Shown: positions 53,327 through 62,566 of the stretch, piece by piece
Position numbering within the stretch: the stretch's first letter is position 1
Layout of the letters: every line of letters begins with the position of its first letter
Source: Lysinibacillus sp. ZYM-1
GTDB taxonomy: Bacteria > Bacillota > Bacilli > Bacillales_A > Planococcaceae
DNA: 64,000 bases
Reading direction: 5' to 3'
Assembly: GCF_001308875.1 (NCBI RefSeq)
Contig: NZ_KQ465109.1
Location: 1 to 64,000, forward strand
Translations under genes and position numbers: made by a program
Notes under the pieces: model-generated
Databases searched by the model: none
What the model was told of the DNA's origin: nothing
What the model saw: only the letters and a program-made list of their open reading frames with translations

Positions 53327-53420
53327 TTCTCCCTTTTTAAATCTAATAAGTATCTACTTATCATACGGGCAGCAAAGAAAAAGGTTTCAAAATTTTTTAA
53401 GGGAGACAAATTTGCCTCCC

Positions 53421-53531
53421 TTACGCGCCCAGACTTTTACCACCATCATTTTCCCAACGATCGATATCCCAATGATCCTGATCCTTTTCTGTGCTTGTTG
53501 GAACGAATGCCAATTCTCTCACCCTTTTCAA
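53421..53531 (-). other. Short ORF or remnant before the DMT exporter end
   Basis: A 36-codon leftward reading frame (TTG start; LKRVRELAFVPTSTEKDQ, then HWDIDRWENDGGKSLGA) has protein-like composition but a weak ribosome binding site (GAGAAG). A nearly perfect 24-base inverted repeat (53399-53422) overlaps its end. It may be the C-terminal scrap of a lost gene. Confidence 0.28.
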
Positions 53532-53570
53532 ACGTTCTTCTCTAGTTTATGAAGGGGAAGAGGTTTTCGT

Positions 53571-54452
53571 TCATCGTAAGATAGGCTTAATTTTAAAACC
53601 TAAGGCAATCGCCGCGCCAATACAGCTGGAGAGGCAGCCAATGATCAAATAAATGCTACCTGTAGATTCACCAATCAGAACAGAGGCGATGCCGCCAATT
53701 ACGGGAAATAAAGCGACCATATAGCCACTCTTCGCTCCCCCGATTCTTTCGACTAGTTTTAAATAAAAAAGCCAGGCAAGAAACGAGGCGATCACTGTTA
53801 AATACATCAGAGCCGTTAAATAGGTAATGGATGTCGGAATCATGATTGTTTGTCCCTGCATCCAGACAATACCACACATGACCACACTGCCAATGGCAAA
53901 ACCAATAGCATTGGCATAAATCGGATCAATATGTCGCTTTGCATTTCTAGCTGAACTAGCATCGCCTATTGCCGTCAATACCGTCCCTAAAAAAGCAATC
54001 AAGATCCCTTTGAAATCAGCTAAGCCTGAAAAACTATGTAAAGTTGGATAGATTAAGACCCCCACACCTACGACGCCTAAAATACCGCCAACAAGAACAC
54101 GGTGATGCAAGGGTTCTTTGAGAAAAATTCGGAGTGCGATGGGCGTTAATATCACTTTTAAAGAAAAAATTAACGTGACGATGGCCGCAGAGCTTAACAT
54201 CGTCGCATAATACAGACATAAATAACTGAATGCAAAATTACAAACACCAAAAACGATGATAAAGGGTACATCCTGCTGTTGCGGTTTGCCTTGTGGTTTC
54301 ATGAACCAAGCTAGTATCAAAAATAATATCGCTGTTATGACTAAACGATAGGTTAACGATAATTCTAAACTGACAGGGGTCCCTTGAATTTTTACGGCAA
54401 TAAAATTAAGACCCCAGACAATTAAACAAAAAATATACATAAAATTTGTCAT
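53571..54452 (-). CDS. EamA/DMT family transporter
   Basis: A 293-residue exporter with ten helices in two EamA repeats (about residues 5-135 and 150-285). Typical features are the first repeat end VLVGGILGVVGVGVLIYP and the second repeat SGYMVALFPVIGGIASVLIGE. Substrates of the family are amino acids and other metabolites; none can be assigned. It follows the GNAT/isochorismatase pair on the same strand. Confidence 0.88.
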   Translation of the reverse strand: MTNFMYIFCLIVWGLNFIAVKIQGTPVSLELSLTYRLVITAILFLILAWFMKPQGKPQQQDVPFIIVFGVCNFAFSYLCLYYATMLSSAAIVTLIFSLKVILTPIALRIFLKEPLHHRVLVGGILGVVGVGVLIYPTLHSFSGLADFKGILIAFLGTVLTAIGDASSARNAKRHIDPIYANAIGFAIGSVVMCGIVWMQGQTIMIPTSITYLTALMYLTVIASFLAWLFYLKLVERIGGAKSGYMVALFPVIGGIASVLIGESTGSIYLIIGCLSSCIGAAIALGFKIKPILR

Positions 54453-54477
54453 ACTGTTTTAAATTCCTTCTATTTCT

Positions 54478-55023
54478 CTATGCCTTCCATCTTCCCATCA
54501 TCAAAGTGTGATAGTACTTGCCATCCGAAAGGCGCTTATCATTTTTCAAAATACCTTCCACTTCGAAGCCACATTTTTGATAGAGCTGAACGGCCTTATC
54601 ATTTGTTTCTAACACTTCAAGGACCATTTTCTGAATACTATTCGCATCTGCCCAGTCGATGGATACTTGCATTAGGGCTTTTCCAATGCCATAACCCCAA
54701 AAATCCTTCCGAACACCTACGCCGAATATGACCTTATGAGCAAGCCTTTTTAATGAGGAGCCCTCACACCTTGAATATCCAATAATTTGATCATCAACGA
54801 CCGCTACTAAACAAAGATTTTTGGGACTTGCTGTGTCATTTAAAATGACCTGTTCGAATCCTGCTTGATCGATCAACCCCTCTCCTTGTTCTCGGTCAAA
54901 GTTTTCCGTTTCACCATCTAATTGTAGACGAAGCTCCGACAAGGCTTGTGCATCATCTTGTTTGGCGCAGCGGATCGTGTAAAACAGCTCTTTATGTCGA
55001 AAATCTCTCTTGTTAATCAGCAT
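54478..55023 (-). CDS. GNAT N-acetyltransferase
   Basis: A 181-residue GNAT with FGVGVRKDFWGYGIGKALMQ as the acetyl-CoA-binding segment and NDKAVQLYQKCGFEVEG near the end, in the ribosomal-protein/amino-acid acetyltransferase branch. I start at ATG 55023, seven bases after GCGGAG, which overlaps the end of the isochorismatase gene (coupled translation). The substrate is unknown. Confidence 0.85.
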   Translation of the reverse strand: MLINKRDFRHKELFYTIRCAKQDDAQALSELRLQLDGETENFDREQGEGLIDQAGFEQVILNDTASPKNLCLVAVVDDQIIGYSRCEGSSLKRLAHKVIFGVGVRKDFWGYGIGKALMQVSIDWADANSIQKMVLEVLETNDKAVQLYQKCGFEVEGILKNDKRLSDGKYYHTLMMGRWKA

Positions 55024-55546
55024 GTTGAAACTCCGCAACTGGCTGAATTCGCACAAAACGATTGTGCCAAACAAATTCATGATGCTGAATGATTTGAGGT
55101 GCCTCTAGTACTTCATTCGGTAATGTGCTATGGGCTTCCTTCACTAAAATATTGTGATGATAGCCATGACTATAAGCACTACGGATCGTTGTATCAAGGC
55201 AGAACTCTGTTTGAGCCCCAGCAAAAATCAGTTGGTCAATATGTTGCTCCTGTAAGTATTGTGCAAGCTCAGTTTGATAAAAAGCATCCCAGGTTGGTTT
55301 TTGAATGACCTTGTCTTCTACTTGTCTATGAAGACCATGATACAGCTCCCACCCAGGCTGACCATATGCAAAGTCTACATCATCGGCATCTGTATGCTGA
55401 ATATAAATAATAGGTGCTTCATGCTTGCGTGCCCATGTGATTAACGTATTGATATTTTTGATAATCGTTTCATCATTCCATAGATTTTGTTGGCTGTCTA
55501 AAAAGAAGGCTTCTTGTATATCAATAATGATAAGTGCTTGTTTCAT
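55013..55546 (-). CDS. Isochorismatase family cysteine hydrolase
   Basis: A 177-residue hydrolase with the catalytic triad Asp (ALIIIDIQEAFF), Lys (VIQKPTWDAF) and Cys (GAQTEFCLDTTIRSAY, about residue 115). Relatives hydrolyse nicotinamide, N-carbamoyl compounds or isochorismate; the WDAF loop does not resolve which. I start at ATG 55546, after AAAGGAG at about six bases. Confidence 0.87.
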   Translation of the reverse strand: MKQALIIIDIQEAFFLDSQQNLWNDETIIKNINTLITWARKHEAPIIYIQHTDADDVDFAYGQPGWELYHGLHRQVEDKVIQKPTWDAFYQTELAQYLQEQHIDQLIFAGAQTEFCLDTTIRSAYSHGYHHNILVKEAHSTLPNEVLEAPQIIQHHEFVWHNRFVRIQPVAEFQHAD

Positions 55547-55655
55547 TGGATTCTCCTTTATATTTGACTTTTTCTTCATTATTGTACTGAATTTTTTATT
55601 GGAAGAAAATATAAAAAAAGAAGTACCTAGCAATTGGCTAGATACTTCAACGTTA

Positions 55656-56606
55656 TTATTTCATTAATTCTTCGACAAATTTAACTGATACATATGTTTT
55701 TCCGTTTTCTAATAAAGCGGGTGCTACGTCAAATTGACGAATCGCTTTATTGTAACCATATTCCTTTTGACCACGTGTAATTGTGTAAGAAACGGCACCT
55801 TTAGAAATAATCGCACCTTTAGGCGTTACTTCTACTTTAAAGCCAAGCTCTTCTACGACTAATCGTAAAGGAACCATTTTCGTCCCTTCTACTTCATAAA
55901 AATCGTTTTGAATGATTTCTTGAATCGCTGAATCTGATGGTGCTGGTTCAGGCGTTGGCACTGGATCCACCTCAACTGGCTCTTCCTTTTCGATATTATC
56001 TAACACGATCACCTTTGAAGGTGGTGTTTGGGCAGGAATACTCATCGTCGCGATTGTGTAGAACACAACTAAGTGCTGCTCTGCTAAATCACTTGCTTTT
56101 AGTTCTTTTCCAGAAGCACTCTCAATTTTCGTGTCTTCCCCAACATTTAATTTTAAGTAATTGTCAGTATCTACTAAATTTTTATTGAAGAAATCTACTT
56201 CCACACTACCCATTTCCTCTGTTTCAACAATAACCATTTCTGGGTTATATTGTGGTGGATAGATCATAAGCATAGGCTTTTTCGCATAAGAGTAAGCCGA
56301 CACCTTATCCCCTTTTTGAAGCTTAGCTTCTTTTCCTGTATTATCAAACACGAATGAATCTTTATCGACAACCACCATATTTGTTTGGTCACCTTCAACC
56401 ACTGTATAGTATGTTGCGTTTTCACGGACATCTACATTTTGAATTTCACCAGTTACTTTAATGAAAACCGGCTGAACTTGTTGTTCATTATTTTCTGCGT
56501 TGGTCACAACAGCCTCACCCTCGCTCGCTGATGCAGTTGGAACTCCCATCGCGCTCCCTAATAATAATGCTGTCATAGCAAATGGTACAATTTTCGTCAT
56601 TTTCAT
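55656..56606 (-). CDS. Secreted protein with copper amine oxidase-like stalk domain
   Basis: A 316-residue exported protein. It has a signal peptide (MKMTKIVPFAMTALLLGSAM, cleavage after ASA about residue 27), a beta-rich domain (about 45-205), a Pro/Glu linker (VEVDPVPTPEPAPSD) and a C-terminal stalk domain (about 235-315) with MVPLRLVVEELGFKVEV and YVSVKFVEELMK. Such stalk domains tether surface proteins in Bacillales; function is unknown. A single-gene unit. Confidence 0.8.
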   Translation of the reverse strand: MKMTKIVPFAMTALLLGSAMGVPTASASEGEAVVTNAENNEQQVQPVFIKVTGEIQNVDVRENATYYTVVEGDQTNMVVVDKDSFVFDNTGKEAKLQKGDKVSAYSYAKKPMLMIYPPQYNPEMVIVETEEMGSVEVDFFNKNLVDTDNYLKLNVGEDTKIESASGKELKASDLAEQHLVVFYTIATMSIPAQTPPSKVIVLDNIEKEEPVEVDPVPTPEPAPSDSAIQEIIQNDFYEVEGTKMVPLRLVVEELGFKVEVTPKGAIISKGAVSYTITRGQKEYGYNKAIRQFDVAPALLENGKTYVSVKFVEELMK

Positions 56607-56751
56607 ACAAAAAGCATCTCCTTCATTTCACGAATTCATAGAAGTAGTCGTCTTCATATGAAAAAGGTTACAATATGGCCAAATTTTTTTATGCAGCGGA
56701 GATTTTTGTATAGATCTCATTGAAGATGGAGCAGGCTTAACATCGCCCCGC

Positions 56752-58524
56752 TTAAAATATAAATCTCAACCGGTTAAGGATGCGTTGTAAGAAATATTGG
56801 TTTTCGCTTTGTTTTGTCCTTAAATCGCGTGCCACATCAGGATGATCAGTAATAACGCCACTAACATTTTTCTCAATAAAGGTTTGTAGAGAACGATCAT
56901 CATTGAGCGTCCAGACAAATAAATCCATCGGGTTCTGCTTCAGCTCCTCAATGAGCTGCTCTGTTACCCATGATTCCTCTAATGCGATGAAATCCACATT
57001 TTCTTCCATTGGTCCGATATTAAGCGCGTAAACAATGCCGACTCTTAGATTCGGTACTAATTTTTTTAACTGTGTCATTTTCTGCCCATCTACTGATTGC
57101 ACATAATACGAATCCAGTACTTTGTATTTTCGTAGCTTCTCCACTAATTTTGGTAACACATCTTCCGTTTCCTTGCCGTGTACCTTTAATTCAATGAGTA
57201 ACGCCACATTTAAAGCTTTCGCAATTTCGATACAGTCCTCTAGAGAGGCAATTTTATCACTATAGCCATTTTGATGGATCGTTAACGTTTTTAATTCATT
57301 CAAGGTCATATTTGCAATCACCCCGTTTTTACCTGCCAAGCGCCGCAATGTACGGTCATGGAAAACGACAAATTCACCATCCGCTGTTTGCTGAATGTCA
57401 ATTTCAATAAGATCTGCTCCCGCATTAGCTGCACTCACTAACCCGCTGATGGTATTTTCTACATTACCAGCCACATAACCTCGATGAGCAATGATTTTAG
57501 TATCGGGTGCATAGACACTTTTCTCTAAAGAATTAATATTCATCATACTTAATATCACAAAAACCACTAAGCTTATCAACAACAAAGATTTATAGCGTCG
57601 ATTTCTATGTTTACCCGTTATTTTGATTTTCCCTAAGACAGGTGTATTGTAAGTGATGGCGACCATGACTTGTGAAAACATGGCCTGTAATAAACTAAAA
57701 AGCACAACAAAGACCATTTCCAGAAAAGCAAGTGTTAGCCCCGCTGTCACCAATGCAGCACTGGGCAGTAAACGTTCCATTAAATAAAGGGGAAGAGTAC
57801 TGATCACCGTTATACTGATCATTGCGAATAGATGCCCTGTTAAAAGCATGGCCAGTAGCACTAAAAGATCAAATATACCCCTTTTGGAGAAGCGCCAGCT
57901 TTGCTTGAACGACCGTAAAATAGAAATGTTCGGCTGAATAGTAAAAATAGGTAATGTTAACATGCAACGAATGCCTATCATCACCAAAATGCTCGCTACT
58001 GTGGCATATACTAACCTACCACCTCGACTACTCATGATTTCTTCGGTTAAAAAATGTGGAAGTGAGATGGATTGGGTTAAGGTGAGTGGTAGCATAAAAG
58101 AAGCGAGTGGCATTAATAGGGCAAGATATACCATTAAAAATAGGACTTGGACACTAAAAAAATAAACAACCTTTCGATTCAATTGCTGCCATAAAGGAAA
58201 AAATCGGTAGCGCATTCCCCTTTGCTGATGAAAGGCCATTAAAAACAAGAAGCCCATTTCATAATAAACAAACAATAAAAACAGTAAGATTAATAGAAAA
58301 ATCATGATAATGACAAAGGGATGCGCCACAAAGCTTTGCCAATTTTGCTCGGTAATATGTGTAAACCCTGTTACTCTTAGCATGAGCTTTAACATCATAG
58401 AGCTTACAGGGATCATTAATAAAAACTGAAAGATTCTAATTAATGCGAAAACTTGTACATAATCTAATCGATATACATAAATATTGTTTACAGCCTGTCG
58501 CATTACTTGTCCTGCCTTGTGCAC
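56752..58524 (-). CDS. Membrane glycerophosphodiester phosphodiesterase
   Basis: A 590-residue protein: an N-terminal membrane domain of about eight helices (residues 1-335, the GDPD-associated membrane domain) followed by a GDPD catalytic TIM barrel (about 345-565). Catalytic residues are in IAHRGYVAGNVENT, the metal Glu pair in LIEIDIQQTADGE, and FVVFHDRTLRRL. It would hydrolyse glycerophosphodiesters, perhaps lipoteichoic-acid or lysophospholipid derived, on the outer face. Monocistronic. Confidence 0.88.
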   Translation of the reverse strand: MHKAGQVMRQAVNNIYVYRLDYVQVFALIRIFQFLLMIPVSSMMLKLMLRVTGFTHITEQNWQSFVAHPFVIIMIFLLILLFLLFVYYEMGFLFLMAFHQQRGMRYRFFPLWQQLNRKVVYFFSVQVLFLMVYLALLMPLASFMLPLTLTQSISLPHFLTEEIMSSRGGRLVYATVASILVMIGIRCMLTLPIFTIQPNISILRSFKQSWRFSKRGIFDLLVLLAMLLTGHLFAMISITVISTLPLYLMERLLPSAALVTAGLTLAFLEMVFVVLFSLLQAMFSQVMVAITYNTPVLGKIKITGKHRNRRYKSLLLISLVVFVILSMMNINSLEKSVYAPDTKIIAHRGYVAGNVENTISGLVSAANAGADLIEIDIQQTADGEFVVFHDRTLRRLAGKNGVIANMTLNELKTLTIHQNGYSDKIASLEDCIEIAKALNVALLIELKVHGKETEDVLPKLVEKLRKYKVLDSYYVQSVDGQKMTQLKKLVPNLRVGIVYALNIGPMEENVDFIALEESWVTEQLIEELKQNPMDLFVWTLNDDRSLQTFIEKNVSGVITDHPDVARDLRTKQSENQYFLQRILNRLRFIF

Positions 58525-58747
58525 ATACTCACCCCTGTCATGCAGTTAAAATAGCTCTCTACTAACGTATGTTTTGACCGCTACGGCACAGTACTCAAAG
58601 CAATAAAATCGCATATTGTTCAAGTATCCTATGCAACTTAGGGAGAAAAGATTTGTGTATTTATCGTGTCTTTCTCCATTTTTTTGAAACTTTTCTCGAA
58701 GCTATCCTGTATATAACTAGATACCCACTAGAGAAAGGAGCGCAAAC

Positions 58748-58957
58748 ATGAAATTCTACATTGGCGATATGATTAGTACAACTGTTCTTTTATGCATGTT
58801 TCTAGCTATCTTCTTCGTCATGATTCATATGATCAAAAAAATGAAATCAACTATTCCTGTGCCTCCTCCACCAACTATGCAACAGCAAGTAGAGGACTTA
58901 ACAAAACGTGTGACGAGCTTAGAACATCAAGTAAAAAATTTAGCAGATAGAGAATAG
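58748..58957 (+). CDS. Small membrane protein with coiled coil
   Basis: A 69-residue protein with one transmembrane helix (about residues 9-28), a short proline linker (PVPPPPT) and a C-terminal coiled coil (QQQVEDLTKRVTSLEHQVKN). The type is common in Bacillus with unknown role. GAAAGGAG lies eight bases before the ATG. The gap 58525-58747 carries only AT-rich promoter-like sequence. Confidence 0.7.
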   Translation: MKFYIGDMISTTVLLCMFLAIFFVMIHMIKKMKSTIPVPPPPTMQQQVEDLTKRVTSLEHQVKNLADRE

Positions 58958-58964
58958 CTTCACA

Positions 58965-59001
58965 AAAAAATCGCTGCGAGGTTACCCTTCGCAGCGATTT
59001 T
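58965..59001. terminator. Bidirectional terminator overlapping the amidohydrolase stop
   Basis: The stem AAATCGCTGCGA/TCGCAGCGATTT (T-rich both ways). The last codons and stop of the leftward amidohydrolase lie inside the hairpin. Confidence 0.85.
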
Positions 59002-60556
59002 CATATACAATCTTGCCATCTACCACTGTACAGACCACTTGTATTTGAGGTAGTTGCTCGATATCCACAGTAAAAAGATCCTCTTTTAAAATCGTAAAGT
59101 CTGCTGTATAGCCTTCTGCAATTTTACCACGAGTGTGCTGCTGACCAATTATTTCAGCCGCTCCCCCTGTATACAGATGAACCGCATCGAAACGAGAAAT
59201 TTTCTCCTGAGGATTGTAGCCTTCATGTTTTTCTCCAATATTTCGCCTTGTGACAGCGGCATAGATTCCAATTAATGGATTCGGCACTTCAATCGGCGCG
59301 TCACTACCACCAGCAACGACGAGGCCACGGTCAAGAAGTGACTTTAAAGGATGCAAGCCCTGAGCGCGCTCCTCTCCAAGTCTAGATAGCTCAGCGTGGT
59401 ATTCCCCTTGAACAAATTGCGGCTGCATATCTACGGCAACAGGCAATTCAGTTAGTTTAGCTAAAATACCTTCATCGACTAAGCTACAATGGATAACCCG
59501 ATCAAGTTGATCAGCCTGAGGGGGATAAGTCGCAAAGACATATAAAATCATATCGATGGCTAAATCACCAATTGCATGGACAGCGACAGTTTGTCCATAT
59601 TGGCGGGCCAATTGAACATACTTGGTTAATTGCTCAGAAGTATGAATTAGCATTCCTGCATTGTTTGGATCATCGCAATAAGGTTGACGCAGGGCTGCCG
59701 TTCTTCCTCCAAAGGCTCCATCAATAAAGATTTTCATAGCACCAAACTCCAAGAAAGGCGATGAAGTTGTATCCATTTTTGCGACCTCTTCAAATACCGT
59801 ATGATGCTGTAATAAATGGACTTTAAAAGATTGCTGAGATTCCACTATTTTACGATAAGCCTGAATTGGTTGGCTTGGTGGTCCATAATAGCTTAAATCC
59901 TCCGAATGACCACCTACTAAACCATAAGCTTGTAACGAGGCCACTGCTTTTGCCAAAGCATCCTCAATATATGCAGGTGTAATATGGGGCATCTGATTAA
60001 CTATTAAATATAATGCTGAATCCTTTAATACACCAGTGAGCTGTCCATCTACTTTGTCAATGACACCCCCTTCTGGTGAAGGCGTCGCATCAGTAATCTC
60101 TGCAAAAGCTAGTGCTTTAGAATTTGCTAAAATTAAATGGTGACAGCTACGTTTTATGATTAAATAAGCGTCACCAAGCTCATCTAGCTCCGCTAAAGTC
60201 GGAAAAATGGGCTCTTCAAATTGGTTTTCATTTAAGCCAATTGCAATAACCCATTCATGTGGTGAAGACTTGGACATACGCTCTCGAAGCTTCTCTAGTA
60301 ATGCCTCTTTACTTGTAAGAGCCGATACATCAATATGCTTTAATTTTTCCCCGTAACCAATAATATGTAAATGACTATCAACAAATCCTGGATACATCAC
60401 ATTGCCTTGTAAATATTGAGTAGAAGCAGCTAGTGGCGACAAGCTCTCGACTGAGCCTGTCGCCACAATTTTTCCGTCTTCTTCAAGGACTGCTTCTACT
60501 GTTTCACCAACCTGAGCCATCGTGTAAATCTTTCCACCTGTCCATAATGTTGCCAA
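58982..60556 (-). CDS. YtcJ-type amidohydrolase
   Basis: A 524-residue metal-dependent hydrolase of the YtcJ/amidohydrolase-3 group. The metal site is in VDSHLHIIGYGE (about residues 60-72), with further ligand segments IDGAFGGRTA, HAIGDLAID and GGSDAPIEVPNPL. Substrates of the group include N-formyl or N-acyl amides; none is assigned. The start is a TTG seven bases after GGGGG. It follows bioY by 18 bases on the same strand, so they may share the BirA-controlled promoter. Confidence 0.85.
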   Translation of the reverse strand: MATLWTGGKIYTMAQVGETVEAVLEEDGKIVATGSVESLSPLAASTQYLQGNVMYPGFVDSHLHIIGYGEKLKHIDVSALTSKEALLEKLRERMSKSSPHEWVIAIGLNENQFEEPIFPTLAELDELGDAYLIIKRSCHHLILANSKALAFAEITDATPSPEGGVIDKVDGQLTGVLKDSALYLIVNQMPHITPAYIEDALAKAVASLQAYGLVGGHSEDLSYYGPPSQPIQAYRKIVESQQSFKVHLLQHHTVFEEVAKMDTTSSPFLEFGAMKIFIDGAFGGRTAALRQPYCDDPNNAGMLIHTSEQLTKYVQLARQYGQTVAVHAIGDLAIDMILYVFATYPPQADQLDRVIHCSLVDEGILAKLTELPVAVDMQPQFVQGEYHAELSRLGEERAQGLHPLKSLLDRGLVVAGGSDAPIEVPNPLIGIYAAVTRRNIGEKHEGYNPQEKISRFDAVHLYTGGAAEIIGQQHTRGKIAEGYTADFTILKEDLFTVDIEQLPQIQVVCTVVDGKIVYENRCEG

Positions 60557-60574
60557 AACAATTCCCCCTATGTC

Positions 60575-61126
60575 CTATGCTATTGCTTCAATTAAATGTG
60601 CTCTTTCTAAGCGGCGACGGACAATCACACCAATCCATGCTGCAAGCACCGCTTTGACAATCCCTACTACAATAAATGGCGCAGTTCCACCCAAAAAGGC
60701 TGCTGTCCATGTATAATCTGCTACGATTTTTAACCATACCGTACCAAACGCTAGCGTAATAATCATCCCCATAATATTCGCTATAATCGCATGGGTAAAT
60801 GTGATGCCAAATTTATCTAAGTATAAGCCCATCATAATCGCTGTGGCAAGGAATCCTACGATATAGCCTCCTGTTGGCCCTACTAAAATTCCCAGACCTC
60901 CAGACATACCACTAAACACAGGTAAACCTGTTGCCCCTAGTAAAATATATAATAGAACTGATAATGTTCCTATTCTAGTGCCTAAAATTGTCACGACGAT
61001 GCCGACTGCTAATGTTTGTCCTGTAATTGGAATTAATGGTAGCGGAATCGTCACCTGTGCCAAAACAGCAATAATTGCTGCGCCAAATGCCGCTAACACA
61101 TATTGATATGTACTTCCTTTTTTCAA
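60575..61126 (-). CDS. bioY: Biotin ECF transporter S-component BioY
   Basis: A 183-residue membrane protein with six helices and the BioY pattern: IPLPLIPITGQTLAVGIVVT, then LGATGLPVFSGMSGGLGILV and GPTGGYIVGFLATAI. It binds biotin and works with shared EcfAAT. The start is a TTG nine bases after GGAGG. A BirA-type operator sits over the transcription start upstream, so biotin represses it. Confidence 0.94.
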   Translation of the reverse strand: MKKGSTYQYVLAAFGAAIIAVLAQVTIPLPLIPITGQTLAVGIVVTILGTRIGTLSVLLYILLGATGLPVFSGMSGGLGILVGPTGGYIVGFLATAIMMGLYLDKFGITFTHAIIANIMGMIITLAFGTVWLKIVADYTWTAAFLGGTAPFIVVGIVKAVLAAWIGVIVRRRLERAHLIEAIA

Positions 61127-61152
61127 TGTAAAAAGCCTCCCCTTGTTGGTAC

Positions 61153-61179
61153 GTTAACTAATAATAAAAATAAGTTAAC
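61153..61179. promoter_or_regulatory. BirA operator
   Basis: GTTAAC, 15 bases, GTTAAC (61153-61158 and 61174-61179) has the same arm sequence and spacing as the BirA site of the B. subtilis bio operon. It covers the predicted bioY transcription start. Confidence 0.8.
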
Positions 61180-61182
61180 ACA

Positions 61183-61211
61183 AAGATAAAGCAAATGAAA
61201 ACAGTTGTCAA
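61183..61211 (-). promoter_or_regulatory. bioY promoter
   Basis: Leftward TTGACA (61206-61211), 17 bases, TATCTT (61183-61188). The start site would be near 61176, inside the BirA operator. Confidence 0.72.
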
Positions 61212-61273
61212 TGTATTTTGGCGTAAAAAAAGAGAAATTGCTAGATGACCATCGCAATTTCCCTTCAACATGA

Positions 61274-61936
61274 TTACCATAAAGGTTCATTCATCGGATC
61301 TTTTTCTTGCAACTTAAATACATATGGCGCTACTTGATGATGATAAAAGAACATTCCCACCAGGAAGAAAATAATACCGATAAAAAAATTATGAAACACA
61401 TGCTGTAGCATAATCAACAAAGGCACTGGCATCGTCATCACACCACTGATTTGTATAGATTTTTTCGTACGATATTGTTTTTGTCCACAATGAGGGCACA
61501 CAATTTCACTATTTTTGCGATATAATTTCCGCGCACCCTTCTCAGGCCAGCTCTCTCCACATTCAATACAAACAGGTAAGCCATATCCCTTTTTCACTAA
61601 TACACGCTTTACGATAAAAGATGCACCAATAAAAAAGCCCAACAATAAAATCCCTCTAACATAATCTGAGTCCAACAATGACCACCAGTTCCCTGTATCT
61701 GACTGTACAGTTGCTGCTTGATGACCTGTGGTACGCAGTTCTTTTTGCTGCGTTAAGAGGTAACTAAAACCAATGACAAATATAGTAAAAGTAGCGAGCA
61801 CTAAACGATACGTCCATTGACCGCCAGCTTTATGTTTTCCTTTTCGTCGCGCTTTTTCTGCGATTAGTTGTTTCCGATTCTGTGAGAGCTTGACATCTTG
61901 CAGCTCCGTTAATACCTCTTCTTTAAATTGATTCAT
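61274..61936 (-). CDS. Membrane protein with zinc ribbon, paired with ECF sigma factor
   Basis: A 220-residue protein: a cytoplasmic N-terminal segment (start MNQFKEEVLTELQDVKLSQN), transmembrane helices near 50-67, 100-118 and 175-195, and a zinc-ribbon-like loop with CIECGESWP and CPHCGQKQYR. It overlaps the sigma gene by 14 bases and is a plausible membrane sensor or anti-sigma. Start ATG 61936 follows GGAGG by nine bases. Confidence 0.72.
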   Translation of the reverse strand: MNQFKEEVLTELQDVKLSQNRKQLIAEKARRKGKHKAGGQWTYRLVLATFTIFVIGFSYLLTQQKELRTTGHQAATVQSDTGNWWSLLDSDYVRGILLLGFFIGASFIVKRVLVKKGYGLPVCIECGESWPEKGARKLYRKNSEIVCPHCGQKQYRTKKSIQISGVMTMPVPLLIMLQHVFHNFFIGIIFFLVGMFFYHHQVAPYVFKLQEKDPMNEPLW

Positions 61937-62438
61937 GATGTAACACCTCCCAATCAAAGTCACCGATTGCTGTTGCCAGCTGTTTACGCGCTCGCTGTAA
62001 TCTTGTTCGAATGGTTGCTTCTGGACAATGGACAAGCTGTGCGATTTCGACTGTTGTCATCTCCTCAAAATAATACAAAATTAAGACCTCTCGATAGGCT
62101 ACTGATAACGTAAATAACGCCTCTGTCAGCTCTTTTTTGACGGACTTCTCTAGCATCTCCTTTTCAGGCGTAATTGTCGATGTACGCCCAGTAATCTTTT
62201 CAAATAATGTTAGTCGTTTACTTTTCCAACTCCGTAAATAATCATGGCTTCGATTGACTGTCATTTTTACTAAATATGTACGCAATGATGCTTCCTGGCG
62301 AAACTGTCCCTGCTTTTGATAAAAGGCGATGAACACATCCTGCACAATATCTTCCGCTGTCGCCTTATTCTTCACGTATAGATAGGCGACCTTTAGTAAG
62401 TAATCACCGTGCTCCTCGATCACTCGTTCAATATCCAT
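61923..62438 (-). CDS. ECF RNA polymerase sigma factor
   Basis: A 171-residue sigma factor. Region 2 has TAEDIVQDVFIAFYQ and region 4 has FEEMTTVEIAQLVHCPEATI with RTRLQRARKQL. I start at ATG 62438, downstream of AGGTGAG; ATG 62441 and GTG 62450 are alternatives. A housekeeping-like TTGACA lies upstream, near 62480-62485. It is a second sigma module of this window, unrelated in partner type to the one at 15.4-16.4 kb. Confidence 0.87.
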   Translation of the reverse strand: MDIERVIEEHGDYLLKVAYLYVKNKATAEDIVQDVFIAFYQKQGQFRQEASLRTYLVKMTVNRSHDYLRSWKSKRLTLFEKITGRTSTITPEKEMLEKSVKKELTEALFTLSVAYREVLILYYFEEMTTVEIAQLVHCPEATIRTRLQRARKQLATAIGDFDWEVLHHESI

Positions 62439-62511
62439 CATTGCTCTCACCTACTTTCTACACTACTGACGGACGTCGCTGTCAAAGCGATTCATTTTTT
62501 CTATAAAAAAT

Positions 62512-62551
62512 AAAAAAATCCGCAATTGCCACTTCCAAGCCATTGCGGATT
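62512..62551 (-). terminator. Terminator of the ABC transporter operon
   Basis: The ten-base-pair stem AATCCGCAAT/ATTGCGGATT is followed leftward by seven T, 15 bases after the ATPase stop. Confidence 0.88.
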
Positions 62552-62566
62552 CTTTGAAACCAACTA

